Source of the DNA: Bacteroidota bacterium
Lineage (GTDB): Bacteria; Bacteroidota; Bacteroidia; AKYH767-A; 2013-40CM-41-45
NCBI GenBank assembly: GCA_004295015.1
Contig: SHNE01000033.1
Span: 172,133-236,132, forward strand
Direction of reading: 5' to 3'
DNA: 64,000 nt
Below are positions 1 through 9,225 of the stretch, one piece after another (within the stretch, counting starts at the first letter, position 1; each line of letters opens with the position of its first letter). Under the pieces are notes generated by a model, which saw only the letters and a list, made by a program, of their open reading frames with translations, did no database searches and had not been told where the DNA came from. The position numbers and the translations under genes were made by a program.

Positions 1-458
1 CAGTGAAAGTTCAGGAAGCTCTCAGGAGAGAATTCTTCTATGTTTTTTCGAATCATACATATCCCGGCATTCCAAAACTAAATCTTAAAACGATTGATAA
101 TAAGCCCTTTTCCATCGGAGATATTCCGGTTTTGCCAATCGAAGTAAAGCATATGCAACTGCCTGTTCTGGGCTTCAGGTTCAATGAATTCACCTATATC
201 ACTGATGCAAATTATATTGACGAGGCGGAAAAGGAAAAAATAAAAGGGACACGCTATTTGGTTTTAAATGCATTAAGAAAAGAAAAACATCCATCGCATT
301 TTACCCTAAATGAAGCTTTGGCTTTGATTGAAGAAATTAGACCTGAAAAGACCTGGCTGACACATCTGAGTCATCAAATGGGGAAGCATGCCGATGTTAA
401 CAGTCAATTGCCAAAGGGTGTAGAATGTGCTTTTGATGGACTGCAAATTGAGTTCTAA
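1..458 (+). CDS. MBL-fold metallo-hydrolase, C-terminal part (PhnP-like)
   Basis: The reading frame is open from the window edge, so this is the C-terminal ~150 residues of a protein whose start lies outside; the GTG at 3 is probably internal. Visible features fit the PhnP-type branch of the metallo-beta-lactamase fold: a histidine in VKHMQL, an aspartate in YITDAN (a usual bridging metal ligand) and a histidine in LTHLSHQ near the C-terminus. Family members are usually about 250 residues, so roughly 100 N-terminal residues, including the main HxHxDH motif, are missing here. Known PhnP proteins hydrolyse cyclic phosphate diesters, but Bacteroidota homologues are mostly uncharacterised, so the substrate is not claimed. 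It lies 94 bases upstream of ffh on the same strand. Confidence 0.75.
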   Translation, partial: VKVQEALRREFFYVFSNHTYPGIPKLNLKTIDNKPFSIGDIPVLPIEVKHMQLPVLGFRFNEFTYITDANYIDEAEKEKIKGTRYLVLNALRKEKHPSHFTLNEALALIEEIRPEKTWLTHLSHQMGKHADVNSQLPKGVECAFDGLQIEF

Positions 459-481
459 GCCTGATTTTTCGAAGATTTTAC

Positions 482-489
482 TAATTTTG
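482..489 (+). promoter_or_regulatory. Candidate -7 box of the ffh-folD-queE run
   Basis: TAATTTTG matches the Bacteroidota -7 consensus TAnnTTTG exactly and lies in the gap between the MBL-hydrolase gene and ffh. It would give an untranslated leader of about 55 bases. No clear TTTG -33 element stands 19 bases upstream, so this is only a box match. Confidence 0.35.
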
Positions 490-552
490 CAATGTCCTGA
501 AAAGAAGCTATTTCATTGATTTTTCGGGAAATTAAATAACAACGATCAGCAC

Positions 553-1887
553 ATGTTTGAAAATCTGAGTGATAAACTCGAACGGGCCTTTAAAGTTCTT
601 AAAGGAGAAGGTAAAATTACCGAGATTAACGTTGCCGAAACCTTAAAGGAAGTTCGGAAGGCATTATTGGATGCCGACGTAAATTATAAAGTTGCCAAGC
701 AATTCACCGACGAAGTAAAGGCGAAAGCATTTGGTCAGAATGTATTGACTGCCGTTTCACCAGAACAGTTTATGATCAAAATTGCACACGCACAATTGAC
801 AGAGTTGATGGGCGGAGATAAGGTGGAAATTGATCTTAGCTCTAATCCATCTGTGATATTGATGTCCGGTTTACAAGGTTCCGGAAAAACTACCCTTAGT
901 GGAAAGCTGGCAGGATTTTTAAAATCAAAAAAGCAAAAACATCCATTGCTTGTTGCTTGTGACGTTTACCGTCCTGCCGCGATTGACCAGCTGAAGGTAT
1001 TGGGGGAGCAGCTCAGTATTCCTGTATTCGCTGAGCCCGGAAATACAAATCCGGTAGATATCGCAAAAAAGGGTATCGCTTTCGCAAAGGCAAACAATCA
1101 CAATGTCGTTATCATTGATACTGCAGGTCGCCTGGCGATTGACGAGGAAATGATGAATGAAATTGCTGAGATCAAATCAGCTATCAAGCCAAACGAAATA
1201 TTATTCGTGGTTGATGCCATGACAGGGCAGGATGCAGTGAACACAGCGAAAGCATTCAATGACAGACTGGATTTTGACGGAGTTGTTTTAACGAAGCTTG
1301 ACGGCGACACCAGAGGTGGAGCTGCACTTTCAATTAAATCAGTTGTAAACAAACCAATAAAATTTGTTGGTACCGGTGAGAAACTTGATGCCCTGGATAT
1401 TTTCTATCCGAGCAGGATGGCAGACAGAATTCTTGGCATGGGTGACATCGTTTCCCTTGTTGAGAAGGCTCAGGAACAATTTGACGAAGCTGAAGCAGCA
1501 AAACTTCATAAAAAGATTGCTAAGAATCAGTTTGGTTTTGATGATTTTCTCAACCAGATTCAACAGATCAAGAAGATGGGTAATATGAAGGATCTTCTTG
1601 GTATGATTCCCGGGATGGGAAAGGCCGTCCGGGATGTAGACATCAGCAATGATTCTTTTAAGCATATCGAAGCCATTATCCGCGCCATGACCATGGGAGA
1701 GAGGGATAATCCTGCTATCATAAGCGGAAGCAGAAGGCAAAGAATTGCCAACGGAAGTGGAACAAGCATTCAGGAAGTAAATAAATTATTAAAGCAGTTT
1801 GATGAAATGAAAAAGATGATGCGGATGATGTCAAACAAAGACCAGGCTGCTAAGATGATGCGCAACATGCCCGGAATGCGTCGATAA
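553..1887 (+). CDS. ffh: Signal recognition particle protein Ffh (SRP54)
   Basis: This 444-residue protein is the GTPase of the signal recognition particle, which binds 4.5S RNA and delivers signal-bearing nascent chains to FtsY at the inner membrane. Domains in order are the N helical bundle (about 1-90), the G domain with P-loop GLQGSGKTT at about 106-114, [17 protein letters not shown] and [12 protein letters not shown], and the methionine-rich M domain (about 300-444) with [15 protein letters not shown], the [16 protein letters not shown]-binding turn and an MKKMMRMM tail. The length is typical and the protein is complete. Its TAA shares its last base with the ATG of folD, indicating translational coupling in an ffh-folD-queE run. 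Confidence 0.98.
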   Translation: MFENLSDKLERAFKVLKGEGKITEINVAETLKEVRKALLDADVNYKVAKQFTDEVKAKAFGQNVLTAVSPEQFMIKIAHAQLTELMGGDKVEIDLSSNPSVILMSGLQGSGKTTLSGKLAGFLKSKKQKHPLLVACDVYRPAAIDQLKVLGEQLSIPVFAEPGNTNPVDIAKKGIAFAKANNHNVVIIDTAGRLAIDEEMMNEIAEIKSAIKPNEILFVVDAMTGQDAVNTAKAFNDRLDFDGVVLTKLDGDTRGGAALSIKSVVNKPIKFVGTGEKLDALDIFYPSRMADRILGMGDIVSLVEKAQEQFDEAEAAKLHKKIAKNQFGFDDFLNQIQQIKKMGNMKDLLGMIPGMGKAVRDVDISNDSFKHIEAIIRAMTMGERDNPAIISGSRRQRIANGSGTSIQEVNKLLKQFDEMKKMMRMMSNKDQAAKMMRNMPGMRR

Positions 1888-2783
1888 TGAAAGAGCAATT
1901 GACACAAAACACGATTCTCCTCGACGGAAAAGTTACTTCTGCCGCGATCAAACTTGAACTGGCTACGGAGGTTGCTACACTTATTTCCCAAGGAAAACGT
2001 GCGCCTCATCTTTGTGCTATCCTTGTCGGAAACAATGGCGCTTCTGAAACCTATGTTGCCAGCAAAGTGAAAAACTGCGCTGAAGTTGGTTTTAAATCTT
2101 CGCTCATTCGTTATGATCTTTCTGTTTCTGAGGAAGAACTTCTCGGGAAAATTCAGGAGATCAATGATGATAGTGGCATTGACGGCCTGATTGTTCAATT
2201 ACCATTACCAGATCATTTTAATGTTCAACGAATCACAGAGGCCATTTCACCTCTGAAAGATGTCGATGGTTTTCACCCATTGAACCTTGGTAGAATGGTG
2301 CAAAACCTCCCGGCTTTTTTACCTGCAACACCATACGGAATATTGCTGATGATAGAGCACTACAAGATTGAGACTTCCGGTAAACATTGCGTTGTTTTAG
2401 GAAGGAGCAATATCGTTGGTATGCCAATGAGTATTTTATTATCAAGAAATGCTTATCCTGGAAATTGTACGGTTACCCTTTGTCATAGTAAGACAAAAGA
2501 TTTAGAGGAGATTCTCAAATCAGCAGATATCATCATTGCCGCTTTAGGCAAAGCGGAATTTCTCAGAGCCAATATGGTGAAAGAAGGTGCGGTTGTAATC
2601 GATGTCGGTATCACACGCGTGAAATCTGATAAAACGAAAAGTGGCTTTAAAATTGTTGGCGATGTAAATTTTGAGGAGGTTGCCCCACATTGCTCCTATA
2701 TAAGTCCGGTTCCGGGTGGTGTAGGACTTATGACTATCGTAGGTTTATTGAAGAACACCCTTACTGCTTATCATCATGAGTAA
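1887..2783 (+). CDS. folD: Bifunctional methylenetetrahydrofolate dehydrogenase/cyclohydrolase FolD
   Basis: FolD interconverts 5,10-methylene-, 5,10-methenyl- and 10-formyl-tetrahydrofolate in cytosolic one-carbon metabolism. The 298-residue length is normal. Recognisable motifs are SETYVASK carrying the catalytic Tyr and Lys, [19 protein letters not shown], the nucleotide-binding [12 protein letters not shown] and the C-terminal [11 protein letters not shown]. The ATG overlaps the ffh stop by one base, and the 3' end overlaps queE by eight bases, so the three genes are very likely co-transcribed. The folate supply also serves the purine pathway represented elsewhere in the window by purC, but no direct link is implied. 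Confidence 0.97.
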   Translation: MKEQLTQNTILLDGKVTSAAIKLELATEVATLISQGKRAPHLCAILVGNNGASETYVASKVKNCAEVGFKSSLIRYDLSVSEEELLGKIQEINDDSGIDGLIVQLPLPDHFNVQRITEAISPLKDVDGFHPLNLGRMVQNLPAFLPATPYGILLMIEHYKIETSGKHCVVLGRSNIVGMPMSILLSRNAYPGNCTVTLCHSKTKDLEEILKSADIIIAALGKAEFLRANMVKEGAVVIDVGITRVKSDKTKSGFKIVGDVNFEEVAPHCSYISPVPGGVGLMTIVGLLKNTLTAYHHE

Positions 2784-3393
2784 ACAAAACTCAGAGGCTC
2801 GGTACCCTTTGATGGAGCATTATTATACCATCCAGGGTGAGGGTTACAATACAGGCAAGGCAGCTTACTTTATTCGTTTAGGTGGATGCGATGTTGGTTG
2901 TGTCTGGTGTGATGTAAAAGATTCCTGGGATGCTTCTAAACATCCAAAGCATAGTGTCAACTCCTTGCTATCAATGGTCGAGGATGCGGGAGCAAAACGG
3001 GTAGTAGTTACAGGTGGCGAACCCGCAATGTATGATCTTGAGCCAATCACCACATTGTTTAGCACTAAAGGCAAAGAATTATTTATTGAAACTTCCGGAG
3101 CCTATCCAATTTCCGGTGCCTGGGATTGGATCTGTGTTTCACCGAAAAAATTCAAAGCTCCTCTTACATCTGAATTGAAGAAAGCGAATGAATTAAAAGT
3201 CATCGTTTTCAACCAAAGTGATTTTGACTGGGCACTTGAACATGCGAAGTCAGTTGGACCGGATTGTAAACTTTTTCTTCAACCTGAGTATTCTGTCCAA
3301 CATCGTGTTTTACCCGGAATAATAGATTTTGTAAAACTGAATCCCGACTGGCAAATTTCCTTGCAGACACATAAAGTGATGCAAATTCCTTAA
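2776..3393 (+). CDS. queE: 7-carboxy-7-deazaguanine synthase QueE
   Basis: This radical SAM enzyme converts 6-carboxytetrahydropterin to 7-carboxy-7-deazaguanine in queuosine biosynthesis. The 205-residue sequence has the family opening (Y-T-I-Q-G-E-G), a [4Fe-4S]-binding CxxxCxxC with cysteines at 38, 42 and 45, and the SAM-binding VVTGGEP. The length matches the short QueE form. Its start overlaps the folD end by eight bases, so it is translated from the same message. The partner genes queC, queD and queF are not in the window. Confidence 0.93.
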   Translation: MSKQNSEARYPLMEHYYTIQGEGYNTGKAAYFIRLGGCDVGCVWCDVKDSWDASKHPKHSVNSLLSMVEDAGAKRVVVTGGEPAMYDLEPITTLFSTKGKELFIETSGAYPISGAWDWICVSPKKFKAPLTSELKKANELKVIVFNQSDFDWALEHAKSVGPDCKLFLQPEYSVQHRVLPGIIDFVKLNPDWQISLQTHKVMQIP

Positions 3394-3494
3394 CAGGATT
3401 CGCTTCGAAGGAAGAATCAATTTTCTTCTCATTTCTTCGTTGAAAACTCTTTGTATTTCATTACAAGATCAGATCCATTCTCAAACGATGGCCT

Positions 3495-3502
3495 TATATT
3501 TG
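3495..3502 (+). promoter_or_regulatory. Candidate -7 box of the PorE-like gene
   Basis: TATATTTG matches TAnnTTTG exactly, 20 bases before the ATG at 3523. If used, transcription would begin near 3508, which excludes the upstream ATG at 3451 and supports the shorter start. Confidence 0.45.
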
Positions 3503-3522
3503 TAATTCATCCTATCGAAACC

Positions 3523-5487
3523 ATGAAATTTTCCACTATTCGTATTTTTCTTTTATTTCTGTTTCTGTGTATTTCAGCATCAGCAATTGCACAAAAGAAG
3601 TATACAAGTACGGTACCTAAGGCAGTTCGTTCTTTTGATCTTGCAGTTCGTATGTATGATGAACGGCTGGAAGATAAAGCACTGGAATATATAGAAGCAT
3701 CCCTGGAAGCAGATCCTAAATTTATAGAAGCTTATATGCTTCGGGCCAACATCTATACCGATAAAAAAGATTATGCCAAAGCGATTCCGGCTTATCAGGA
3801 AGCCATCAGCATTGATCCCGATTTTTTTCCTAATAATTATTATTCCCTGGCTACGGCACAATTCAAGAGTGGGGACTATGCAGCTTCAAAAAAGAATTAT
3901 GAAAAGTTTCTCACCTATCCAAAACTCAATGCCGGATTAGCCGCAAATTCAAAACGAATGATTCAGAATGCCATCTTCGCTGAACAAGCCGTGAATAATC
4001 CTGTTCCGTTTAGTCCGGTGAATATGGGTGCCAGTATTAATTCCTCCTTCGAAGAATATTTTCCTGCAATCACCGCCGACGGAAAGACTTTTCTGTTTAC
4101 GCGAAGAGGAAAAGGATTAAATCCGGAAAGGTTGAATATGCAGGAAGATTTTTATGTAAGTACGATGGCAGGAAAGGAGTGGGGAGCAGCACAACCACTG
4201 GAAGAAATTAATACCAACGGTAATGAAGGCGCCCCTTCTCTTTCTGCCGATGGACAATATTTGTTTTTTACGGCATGCCAGGAGATGCTTGAAAGCTTGG
4301 GAGCAAGAAAGACTAATGGCAGTTGCGACATTTTTCTTGCCAAGAAGATTGGAAATAAATTTAACACTGCACGCAACCTGGAGATTCCGATTAATACAGG
4401 TGTGTGGGAAAGTCAGCCTTCATTTTCATCGGATGGCAGAACACTTTATTTTGTAAGGGCGGTAAAAGGACCGGATGGACGTACTCAAAGAGATATACTC
4501 ATCAGCAGCATCGGAGATCGTTCTGACTGGTCGGAGCCTGTATCCGTTTCATCGAAAATTAATACGAGTTCTGATGAAATGTCTGTCTTCATTCACCCGG
4601 ATGATCAAACCTTATATTTTTCTTCAGATGGACATCCGGGTCTTGGCGGACTTGATATATTTATGTCGAAGAGAATGCCTGATGGCGAATGGGGAGATCC
4701 TGTGAACCTTGGCTATCCGATTAACACAGGTGGTGATGAAAACTCTTTGCTGGTAAGTCCCTCCGGCGATATCGCCTATTTTGCCTCAAACAGACCTGAA
4801 GGTTTTGGTGGATTGGATCTGTATCAATTCTCTTTGCCTGAAGCGATGCGGCCGCAACCGGTCTCTTACATGAAAGGAAAGGTCTACGACATAGAAACAA
4901 AGAAACCATTGTCTGCTTCGTTTGAACTAATCGATCTTGAAACCAATAAAACGGTAGTGAGTTCCACTTCAAATGTAGGTAATGGAGAATTTTTAGTTTG
5001 TCTTCCAATCGGTAAAAGTTATGCCTTAAATGTGAGCAAAGACGCTTATCTTTTTTACAGTGAGAATTTTGAATTGAAAAATGCAAAAAGCTCCAAAGAT
5101 CCCTACCTGAAGGACGTCGCAATGAAACCAATTAAAATAGGTGAGAGCGTTGTGTTGAATAATATCTTTTTTGAGTTCGATAAATTTGATTTGAAAAAAG
5201 AAAGCCGAACTGAGATGGGAAAACTTATTTCATTTCTGCAGAAAAATCCTAAAATGAAAATTGAGATATCAGGACATACAGATAATATTGGCAGCAAATT
5301 ATATAATCAGCAACTTAGTGAAAAGAGAGCCAATGCTGTGAAAGAATACCTTGTTCAAAATGGAGTATCTTCTGATAGACTGCAGTCAAAAGGATTCGGA
5401 GATGCCAAACCTATAGCTGATAATTCAACTGAAGATGGCCGTACAAAAAACAGGAGGACAGAATTTAGTATTGTTTCGGTAAATTGA
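3523..5487 (+). CDS. PorE-like envelope protein: TPR, PD40 propeller, CRD, OmpA-C
   Basis: The 654-residue protein starts at 3523, where a normal signal peptide begins (hydrophobic core then A-I-A before Q24); the in-frame ATG at 3451 would add 24 residues ahead of that signal and lies upstream of a promoter box. Domains in order are tetratricopeptide repeats (about 30-140), WD40-like/PD40 propeller repeats with YFSSDGHPGLGGLDIF-type blades (about 165-435), a carboxypeptidase-regulatory-like beta domain (about 450-530), and an OmpA-C peptidoglycan-binding domain (about 540-654) with SGHTDNIGS and NRRTEF. This order is that described for PorE, which anchors the T9SS to peptidoglycan. Many Bacteroidota encode several paralogues, so PorE identity is a proposal. 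A strong terminator follows. Confidence 0.85.
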   Translation: MKFSTIRIFLLFLFLCISASAIAQKKYTSTVPKAVRSFDLAVRMYDERLEDKALEYIEASLEADPKFIEAYMLRANIYTDKKDYAKAIPAYQEAISIDPDFFPNNYYSLATAQFKSGDYAASKKNYEKFLTYPKLNAGLAANSKRMIQNAIFAEQAVNNPVPFSPVNMGASINSSFEEYFPAITADGKTFLFTRRGKGLNPERLNMQEDFYVSTMAGKEWGAAQPLEEINTNGNEGAPSLSADGQYLFFTACQEMLESLGARKTNGSCDIFLAKKIGNKFNTARNLEIPINTGVWESQPSFSSDGRTLYFVRAVKGPDGRTQRDILISSIGDRSDWSEPVSVSSKINTSSDEMSVFIHPDDQTLYFSSDGHPGLGGLDIFMSKRMPDGEWGDPVNLGYPINTGGDENSLLVSPSGDIAYFASNRPEGFGGLDLYQFSLPEAMRPQPVSYMKGKVYDIETKKPLSASFELIDLETNKTVVSSTSNVGNGEFLVCLPIGKSYALNVSKDAYLFYSENFELKNAKSSKDPYLKDVAMKPIKIGESVVLNNIFFEFDKFDLKKESRTEMGKLISFLQKNPKMKIEISGHTDNIGSKLYNQQLSEKRANAVKEYLVQNGVSSDRLQSKGFGDAKPIADNSTEDGRTKNRRTEFSIVSVN

Positions 5488-5510
5488 AGTATCACTGTTA
5501 CATAACGGCA

Positions 5511-5545
5511 AAAAAGGAGATCGATGCCTCATCAATCTCCTTTTT
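5511..5545 (+). terminator. Rho-independent terminator
   Basis: An 11-base arm (5511-5521, A-rich then GGAGAT) pairs with 5535-5545, with an inner GATG/CATC stem and a T run continuing to about 5549. It sits 24 bases after the PorE-like gene and just before the convergent glyoxalase-like gene. The A and T tracts let it work in both directions. Confidence 0.85.
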
Positions 5546-5562
5546 TTTTAGCAGAAGCTTAA

Positions 5563-5949
5563 CTACTCCTGAGCATGCAAAGCCATTTTGTTTCCTTCAC
5601 TGTCAATGAAGAAGGCCATGTAGCCGATGTCTTTACTGATTTCGGTTCTAGGCATTACAACTTTTCCGCCTGATTTCTCAATTCTGTCAATGACATTTTG
5701 AATTTTTGGATTAGCATTCAAGTAAATAACTGATCCATCAGTAGAAGGCTTATGCATATCACTTTGAACTAATGCGCCATTCACTTTTCCGTTTCCCATT
5801 TCCCAGGGAAAGCTAACCATTTTCATACCCATCATTTCCTGCATGGGCTGCATTTCCATTTTGAATACATTTTCATAAAACTTTTTAGCCCGATTTACAT
5901 CCTTTGCAGGAATTTCAAACCAGTTGAGAGAATTTGAGTTGTTGTCCAT
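5563..5949 (-). CDS. VOC-family (glyoxalase/bleomycin-resistance-like) protein
   Basis: This 128-residue single-domain protein has the vicinal-oxygen-chelate layout: an opening NWFEIPAKDVNRAKKFYENV, a central turn and a closing strand with GYMAFFIDSEGNKMALH. It resembles the small VOC proteins common in Bacteroidota that are annotated as glyoxalase-like. Possible metal ligands (a Glu near the N-terminus and a His near the C-terminus) are present, but the substrate cannot be read from sequence. It is transcribed convergently with the PorE-like gene, with the terminator at 5511-5545 between them. The methyltransferase gene upstream on the same strand is separated by 137 bases. Confidence 0.8.
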   Translation of the reverse strand: MDNNSNSLNWFEIPAKDVNRAKKFYENVFKMEMQPMQEMMGMKMVSFPWEMGNGKVNGALVQSDMHKPSTDGSVIYLNANPKIQNVIDRIEKSGGKVVMPRTEISKDIGYMAFFIDSEGNKMALHAQE

Positions 5950-6086
5950 GATTTCTTTTTTATAGGAGGTTTCTAAATAAGTTTGATTGCTAAAATTAAT
6001 TCATGCCAAATTTAAATGCTACACTTTAAGAAACATTAACAAACCTTCGTGGTTTTTTTGAAATAAATCAATTCACTCTCAAATAC

Positions 6087-6941
6087 CTATGCTTGTTTTG
6101 ATCCTGAAAAAATAAAAACAGAGTAATCAAGAGAAATAGGACCTGATCCCGGTTGTCGTTTTTTAAAACCTTCATAAGCGTCTTGTTTAATTTTCGCCCT
6201 GGTTTTTTCATCGGCTTTACTCAGTGCAGAAACTACCGGTGCAGCTACGTCATTCATATATTCCCAGTAGCTTTCAAAAGATTCAGCTTCGCCCTGATCA
6301 ATCTTTTCTTTGGTCATCACATTTTTAAAACCGGCTGTTTCAAATATATTTTTCATTTGATCAGGATTGGCGCATCTGAACATTCCGGGAGCACCCGGAA
6401 CAGGAGGAGGGAGTTCGAGATTTTTTGAAATGGGACCCATTATTGATATGATCCAAAAATTTTTCTCTGCCGGTCCCCATACCGCTGTGGCGAATCGTCC
6501 GCCCGTGTTAGGGACACGATAAATTTCCTGTGTTGCTTTAAGCATATCCGGAAAAAACATATAACCCATGCGGCAACTTACGGCGTCAAAGCTATTATCT
6601 GGAAATGGCAATTCGCTTATGTCGCAATTTCTTGTTTCGTAATTTTTAATGCCTCTTGATTCAGCATGTGCCCGTGCAAGAGCTAACATTTTATCAGAAA
6701 GATCTTGGCCAATTACTTTTCCGTTTTTTACTATACCTGCAATGCTGAGTCCGGGTTCTCCGGTTCCGGTAGCTACATCCAGCACAACATCATTGTTTTT
6801 GAGTTGCAGTTGATGAATGATTTCATCACCCGATTTTTTTAGGAAGTTCATTACCCACGTATCCCATTTACCCCAACCTGGGGCAAATTTGTTCCATGTT
6901 TCTTTTTGTTGATCGCGGATTTGTTCGAGTTGGTTTTCCAT
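6087..6941 (-). CDS. Class I SAM-dependent methyltransferase (UbiE-like)
   Basis: The 284-residue protein has the Rossmann-type methyltransferase core: motif I VLDVATGTGEPG, an acidic residue after GKVIGQDLS at the end of beta-2, and the post-motif block LPFPDNSFDAVSCRMG. The core lies at about residues 45-160, followed by a variable C-terminal half. The closest named family is UbiE/Coq5-like small-molecule methyltransferases, but the substrate is not recognisable and no quinone genes lie nearby. A TAnnTTTG-type box on the minus strand at 7003-7010 could drive it with a leader of about 60 bases. Confidence 0.8.
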   Translation of the reverse strand: MENQLEQIRDQQKETWNKFAPGWGKWDTWVMNFLKKSGDEIIHQLQLKNNDVVLDVATGTGEPGLSIAGIVKNGKVIGQDLSDKMLALARAHAESRGIKNYETRNCDISELPFPDNSFDAVSCRMGYMFFPDMLKATQEIYRVPNTGGRFATAVWGPAEKNFWIISIMGPISKNLELPPPVPGAPGMFRCANPDQMKNIFETAGFKNVMTKEKIDQGEAESFESYWEYMNDVAAPVVSALSKADEKTRAKIKQDAYEGFKKRQPGSGPISLDYSVFIFSGSKQA

Positions 6942-7002
6942 GTCAAATGTTTTTTAAGAAGGTTGAAAAAATAAATACTGACATTGAATTGGCAAGAATG
7001 CA

Positions 7003-7010
7003 CAAATGTA
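7003..7010 (-). promoter_or_regulatory. Candidate -7 box of the methyltransferase gene
   Basis: Reading the minus strand the sequence is TACATTTG, an exact TAnnTTTG match in the gap between kdsA and the methyltransferase gene. No matching -33 element was found at 19 bases. Confidence 0.3.
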
Positions 7011-7098
7011 TTAGCATTAGATTATTAGCATATAGCTTTAATCAAAACACAATTAAAGGTAATAAAATCTGAAAATTAAATTAAAAAAAACGCTTTCT

Positions 7099-7911
7099 TT
7101 AGTAGATTGCTGATCTAACTTTTAGAAGTTTTACCAACAATGCTTCCAATTTATCCAATTGCAGCATATTCGCACCGTCTGATAAGGCATTTTTCGGATC
7201 AGGGTGGGTTTCAATAAAAATACCGTCAACTCCGGATACTATACCGGCTTTTGCTATCAGTTCTATTAACTCAGGACGACCGCCGGTAACACCTGAACTT
7301 TGATTGGGTTGTTGGAGCGAGTGGGTAATGTCTAAAATAACAGGCACATTGAATGATTTCATCACAGGAATACCACGAAAATCAACTACTAGATCCTGAT
7401 ATCCTAACATTGTGCCGCGTTCGGTAAGCATAACGTGAGGGTTACCCGCATTTTTGATTTTGTCTGCAGCAAATTTCATGGATTCAGCATTGAGAAACTG
7501 CCCCTTTTTTACATTGACAGTTTTACCTGTAGCTGCTGCAGCAAGTAATAGTTCAGTTTGTCTGCATAAGAAGGCAGGTATTTGTAAAACGTCTACATAT
7601 TTCGCTGCAATTTCTGCTTCATAACTCTCATGAATATCCGTTACGATGGGCAAACTCAATTCATCGCGTACTTTTTTTAAAATCATCAATGCTTTTTCAT
7701 CACCTATTCCGGTAAAGGAGTCAGATCGGGTACGATTTGCTTTACGGTAACTAGCCTTAAAGATGAAAGGTATTTTTAAACGATCCGTTATTTCCTTAAT
7801 TCTTTTTGCAATCCCCATCGTCATCTCTTCGCTTTCTACCACACATGGTCCGGCGAGAAGAAAGTAGTTATTGTGTTCTATGTTTTTTATATGTGGGATG
7901 TGATTTATCAT
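7099..7911 (-). CDS. kdsA: 3-deoxy-8-phosphooctulonate synthase KdsA, metal-dependent type
   Basis: KdsA condenses phosphoenolpyruvate with arabinose 5-phosphate to give KDO 8-phosphate for lipopolysaccharide. The 270-residue length is typical. Motifs include AGPCVVES, the substrate loop FKASYRKANRTRSDSF and LDITHSLQQPN. In E. coli-type non-metal enzymes the first motif has Asn; here it is Cys23, and together with His197, Glu234 (FIETHPDP) and Asp245 (ALSDGAN) it forms the complete ligand set of the metal-dependent class known from Aquifex. It lies 42 bases after the DUF5723 gene on the same strand. Confidence 0.96.
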   Translation of the reverse strand: MINHIPHIKNIEHNNYFLLAGPCVVESEEMTMGIAKRIKEITDRLKIPFIFKASYRKANRTRSDSFTGIGDEKALMILKKVRDELSLPIVTDIHESYEAEIAAKYVDVLQIPAFLCRQTELLLAAAATGKTVNVKKGQFLNAESMKFAADKIKNAGNPHVMLTERGTMLGYQDLVVDFRGIPVMKSFNVPVILDITHSLQQPNQSSGVTGGRPELIELIAKAGIVSGVDGIFIETHPDPKNALSDGANMLQLDKLEALLVKLLKVRSAIY

Positions 7912-7953
7912 GTATGTTGTAATTGATATGAAAATTTGTTTTTGTAATTTGAA

Positions 7954-9222
7954 TTAAAAGTATTTTTCCAAAGATACAAAAGCTCCCTGAGATAGTCCTT
8001 TGCCATTGTTGAGCATAGAACTCAAATAATCTGTTCCAAGACAGAATACCCACGATTTTCCCGCTTGTCCTTTATATCCTAATCCAAGATTCCAGAAGGT
8101 ATAAGCACCATAGCTAAGATTCAGCGCAAGTTGATGCCGTCGTTTGAAGTTGTATTTTAACTCGGTGAAGCCTCTCAATCTCGCCTCTGCAAAAAAGATT
8201 TGTTCTGCACCAATGTCTAAAATTAATTTGCCGGGATTTAACTGGGCTGAGTAAGACGCTTTCAGGTGAAATGGTACCATGTCACTAAAGGCTTTTTTTC
8301 TTCGGTCAGTAAGAAAGGACTGAACATAGGCACTGTCAGTGGTGATTTCCTTCCTAATGGTGTCGCTAAAATCAAAAATATCCGTCACATCTATTCCTTC
8401 AAACCTAAAACTACTATCAATCGGTACTTCTGCACTTTCTTTTGTCCATTGAATGTATCCGAGATTAGAAGCTGAAATGGACCAGGCATTTTGTTTTTCA
8501 TCACGGATAATCACCATTCCGTCGATGGAAAATCCGTAACCGTTAAAACTTCCCGGTTTGCTTTGTGATGAATCACTGCTTCTTAAGCGGAGATCAAGAT
8601 TTACATCCAGAAATGATCCGTCAGGTGCGGTATACAAGGATGAGGATTGAGAATCGTAGCCGGAATATTTTTGACCAATATTTAATGAGACTGCAGTGGA
8701 CCAAATTATATGTTTATTCTTCCGTTCAGAGCTTCTTTCAATCCCATATGTTAATTGCTGGTAAGTATAAGATTTCAACTTGAATGGGCCGAGTTCAGCT
8801 TTTTTTCCTGCGTAATTTTTATTGCCCCGGAAATACATCTCAAATAAATCATTTTCAAATTTTGCATGTATATGGGCTTTGTTACTGATTCTGATAAATG
8901 ATATACCGCTAAAGGAACCAAACAAGGTGTCAAGTTTTTGGGCAATAGTGATACTGGCATTAAATTCTGCTCCTAAAGTGTTTCTGTGAAACAGATTCTT
9001 ACTTACCTCGTCCTTCATCTCATTTGTTATAAACCCTGAACGAAAGTATTCGTTTGCAAATTGATTCGTAACAGTTCCTGAAGCGAAAGAATAATCTGTA
9101 TAAAGGGAATAAACCTGATTGTAACCGGGACCAATATTGAAAAGTTCTGTTCCCGGCGTGCCGGCTTCTACAGTCAGAATTGAAGCAATGAATATGGAAT
9201 AACAAAGAAATAATTTTCTCAC
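7954..9222 (-). CDS. DUF5723-family outer-membrane barrel protein
   Basis: This 422-residue protein begins with a signal peptide (MRKLFLCYSIFIASILTVEA) read from a GTG start. The rest is built of alternating amphipathic strands with Gly/Tyr/Phe turns and ends in an aromatic residue (SLEKYF), as in outer-membrane barrels. It resembles the DUF5723 proteins found across Bacteroidota, whose function is unknown. Its start lies three bases after the stop of a large lipoprotein gene, so the two are almost certainly co-expressed; kdsA follows after 42 bases. Confidence 0.75.
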   Translation of the reverse strand: MRKLFLCYSIFIASILTVEAGTPGTELFNIGPGYNQVYSLYTDYSFASGTVTNQFANEYFRSGFITNEMKDEVSKNLFHRNTLGAEFNASITIAQKLDTLFGSFSGISFIRISNKAHIHAKFENDLFEMYFRGNKNYAGKKAELGPFKLKSYTYQQLTYGIERSSERKNKHIIWSTAVSLNIGQKYSGYDSQSSSLYTAPDGSFLDVNLDLRLRSSDSSQSKPGSFNGYGFSIDGMVIIRDEKQNAWSISASNLGYIQWTKESAEVPIDSSFRFEGIDVTDIFDFSDTIRKEITTDSAYVQSFLTDRRKKAFSDMVPFHLKASYSAQLNPGKLILDIGAEQIFFAEARLRGFTELKYNFKRRHQLALNLSYGAYTFWNLGLGYKGQAGKSWVFCLGTDYLSSMLNNGKGLSQGAFVSLEKYF

Positions 9223-9225
9223 AAA

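Noticed and set aside
1098..1769. Open frames antisense to or overlapping ffh
   Set aside because: They lie wholly within a conserved gene and have no recognisable domain or start signal; ffh explains the sequence.
3451..3522. Upstream start adding 24 residues to the PorE-like protein
   Set aside because: The added residues precede a complete signal peptide, and a -7 box at 3495-3502 lies between the two starts.
4721..5131. 136-residue antisense frame inside the PorE-like gene
   Set aside because: Composition is that of a shadow frame, and the plus strand codes for well-defined PD40 and CRD domains.
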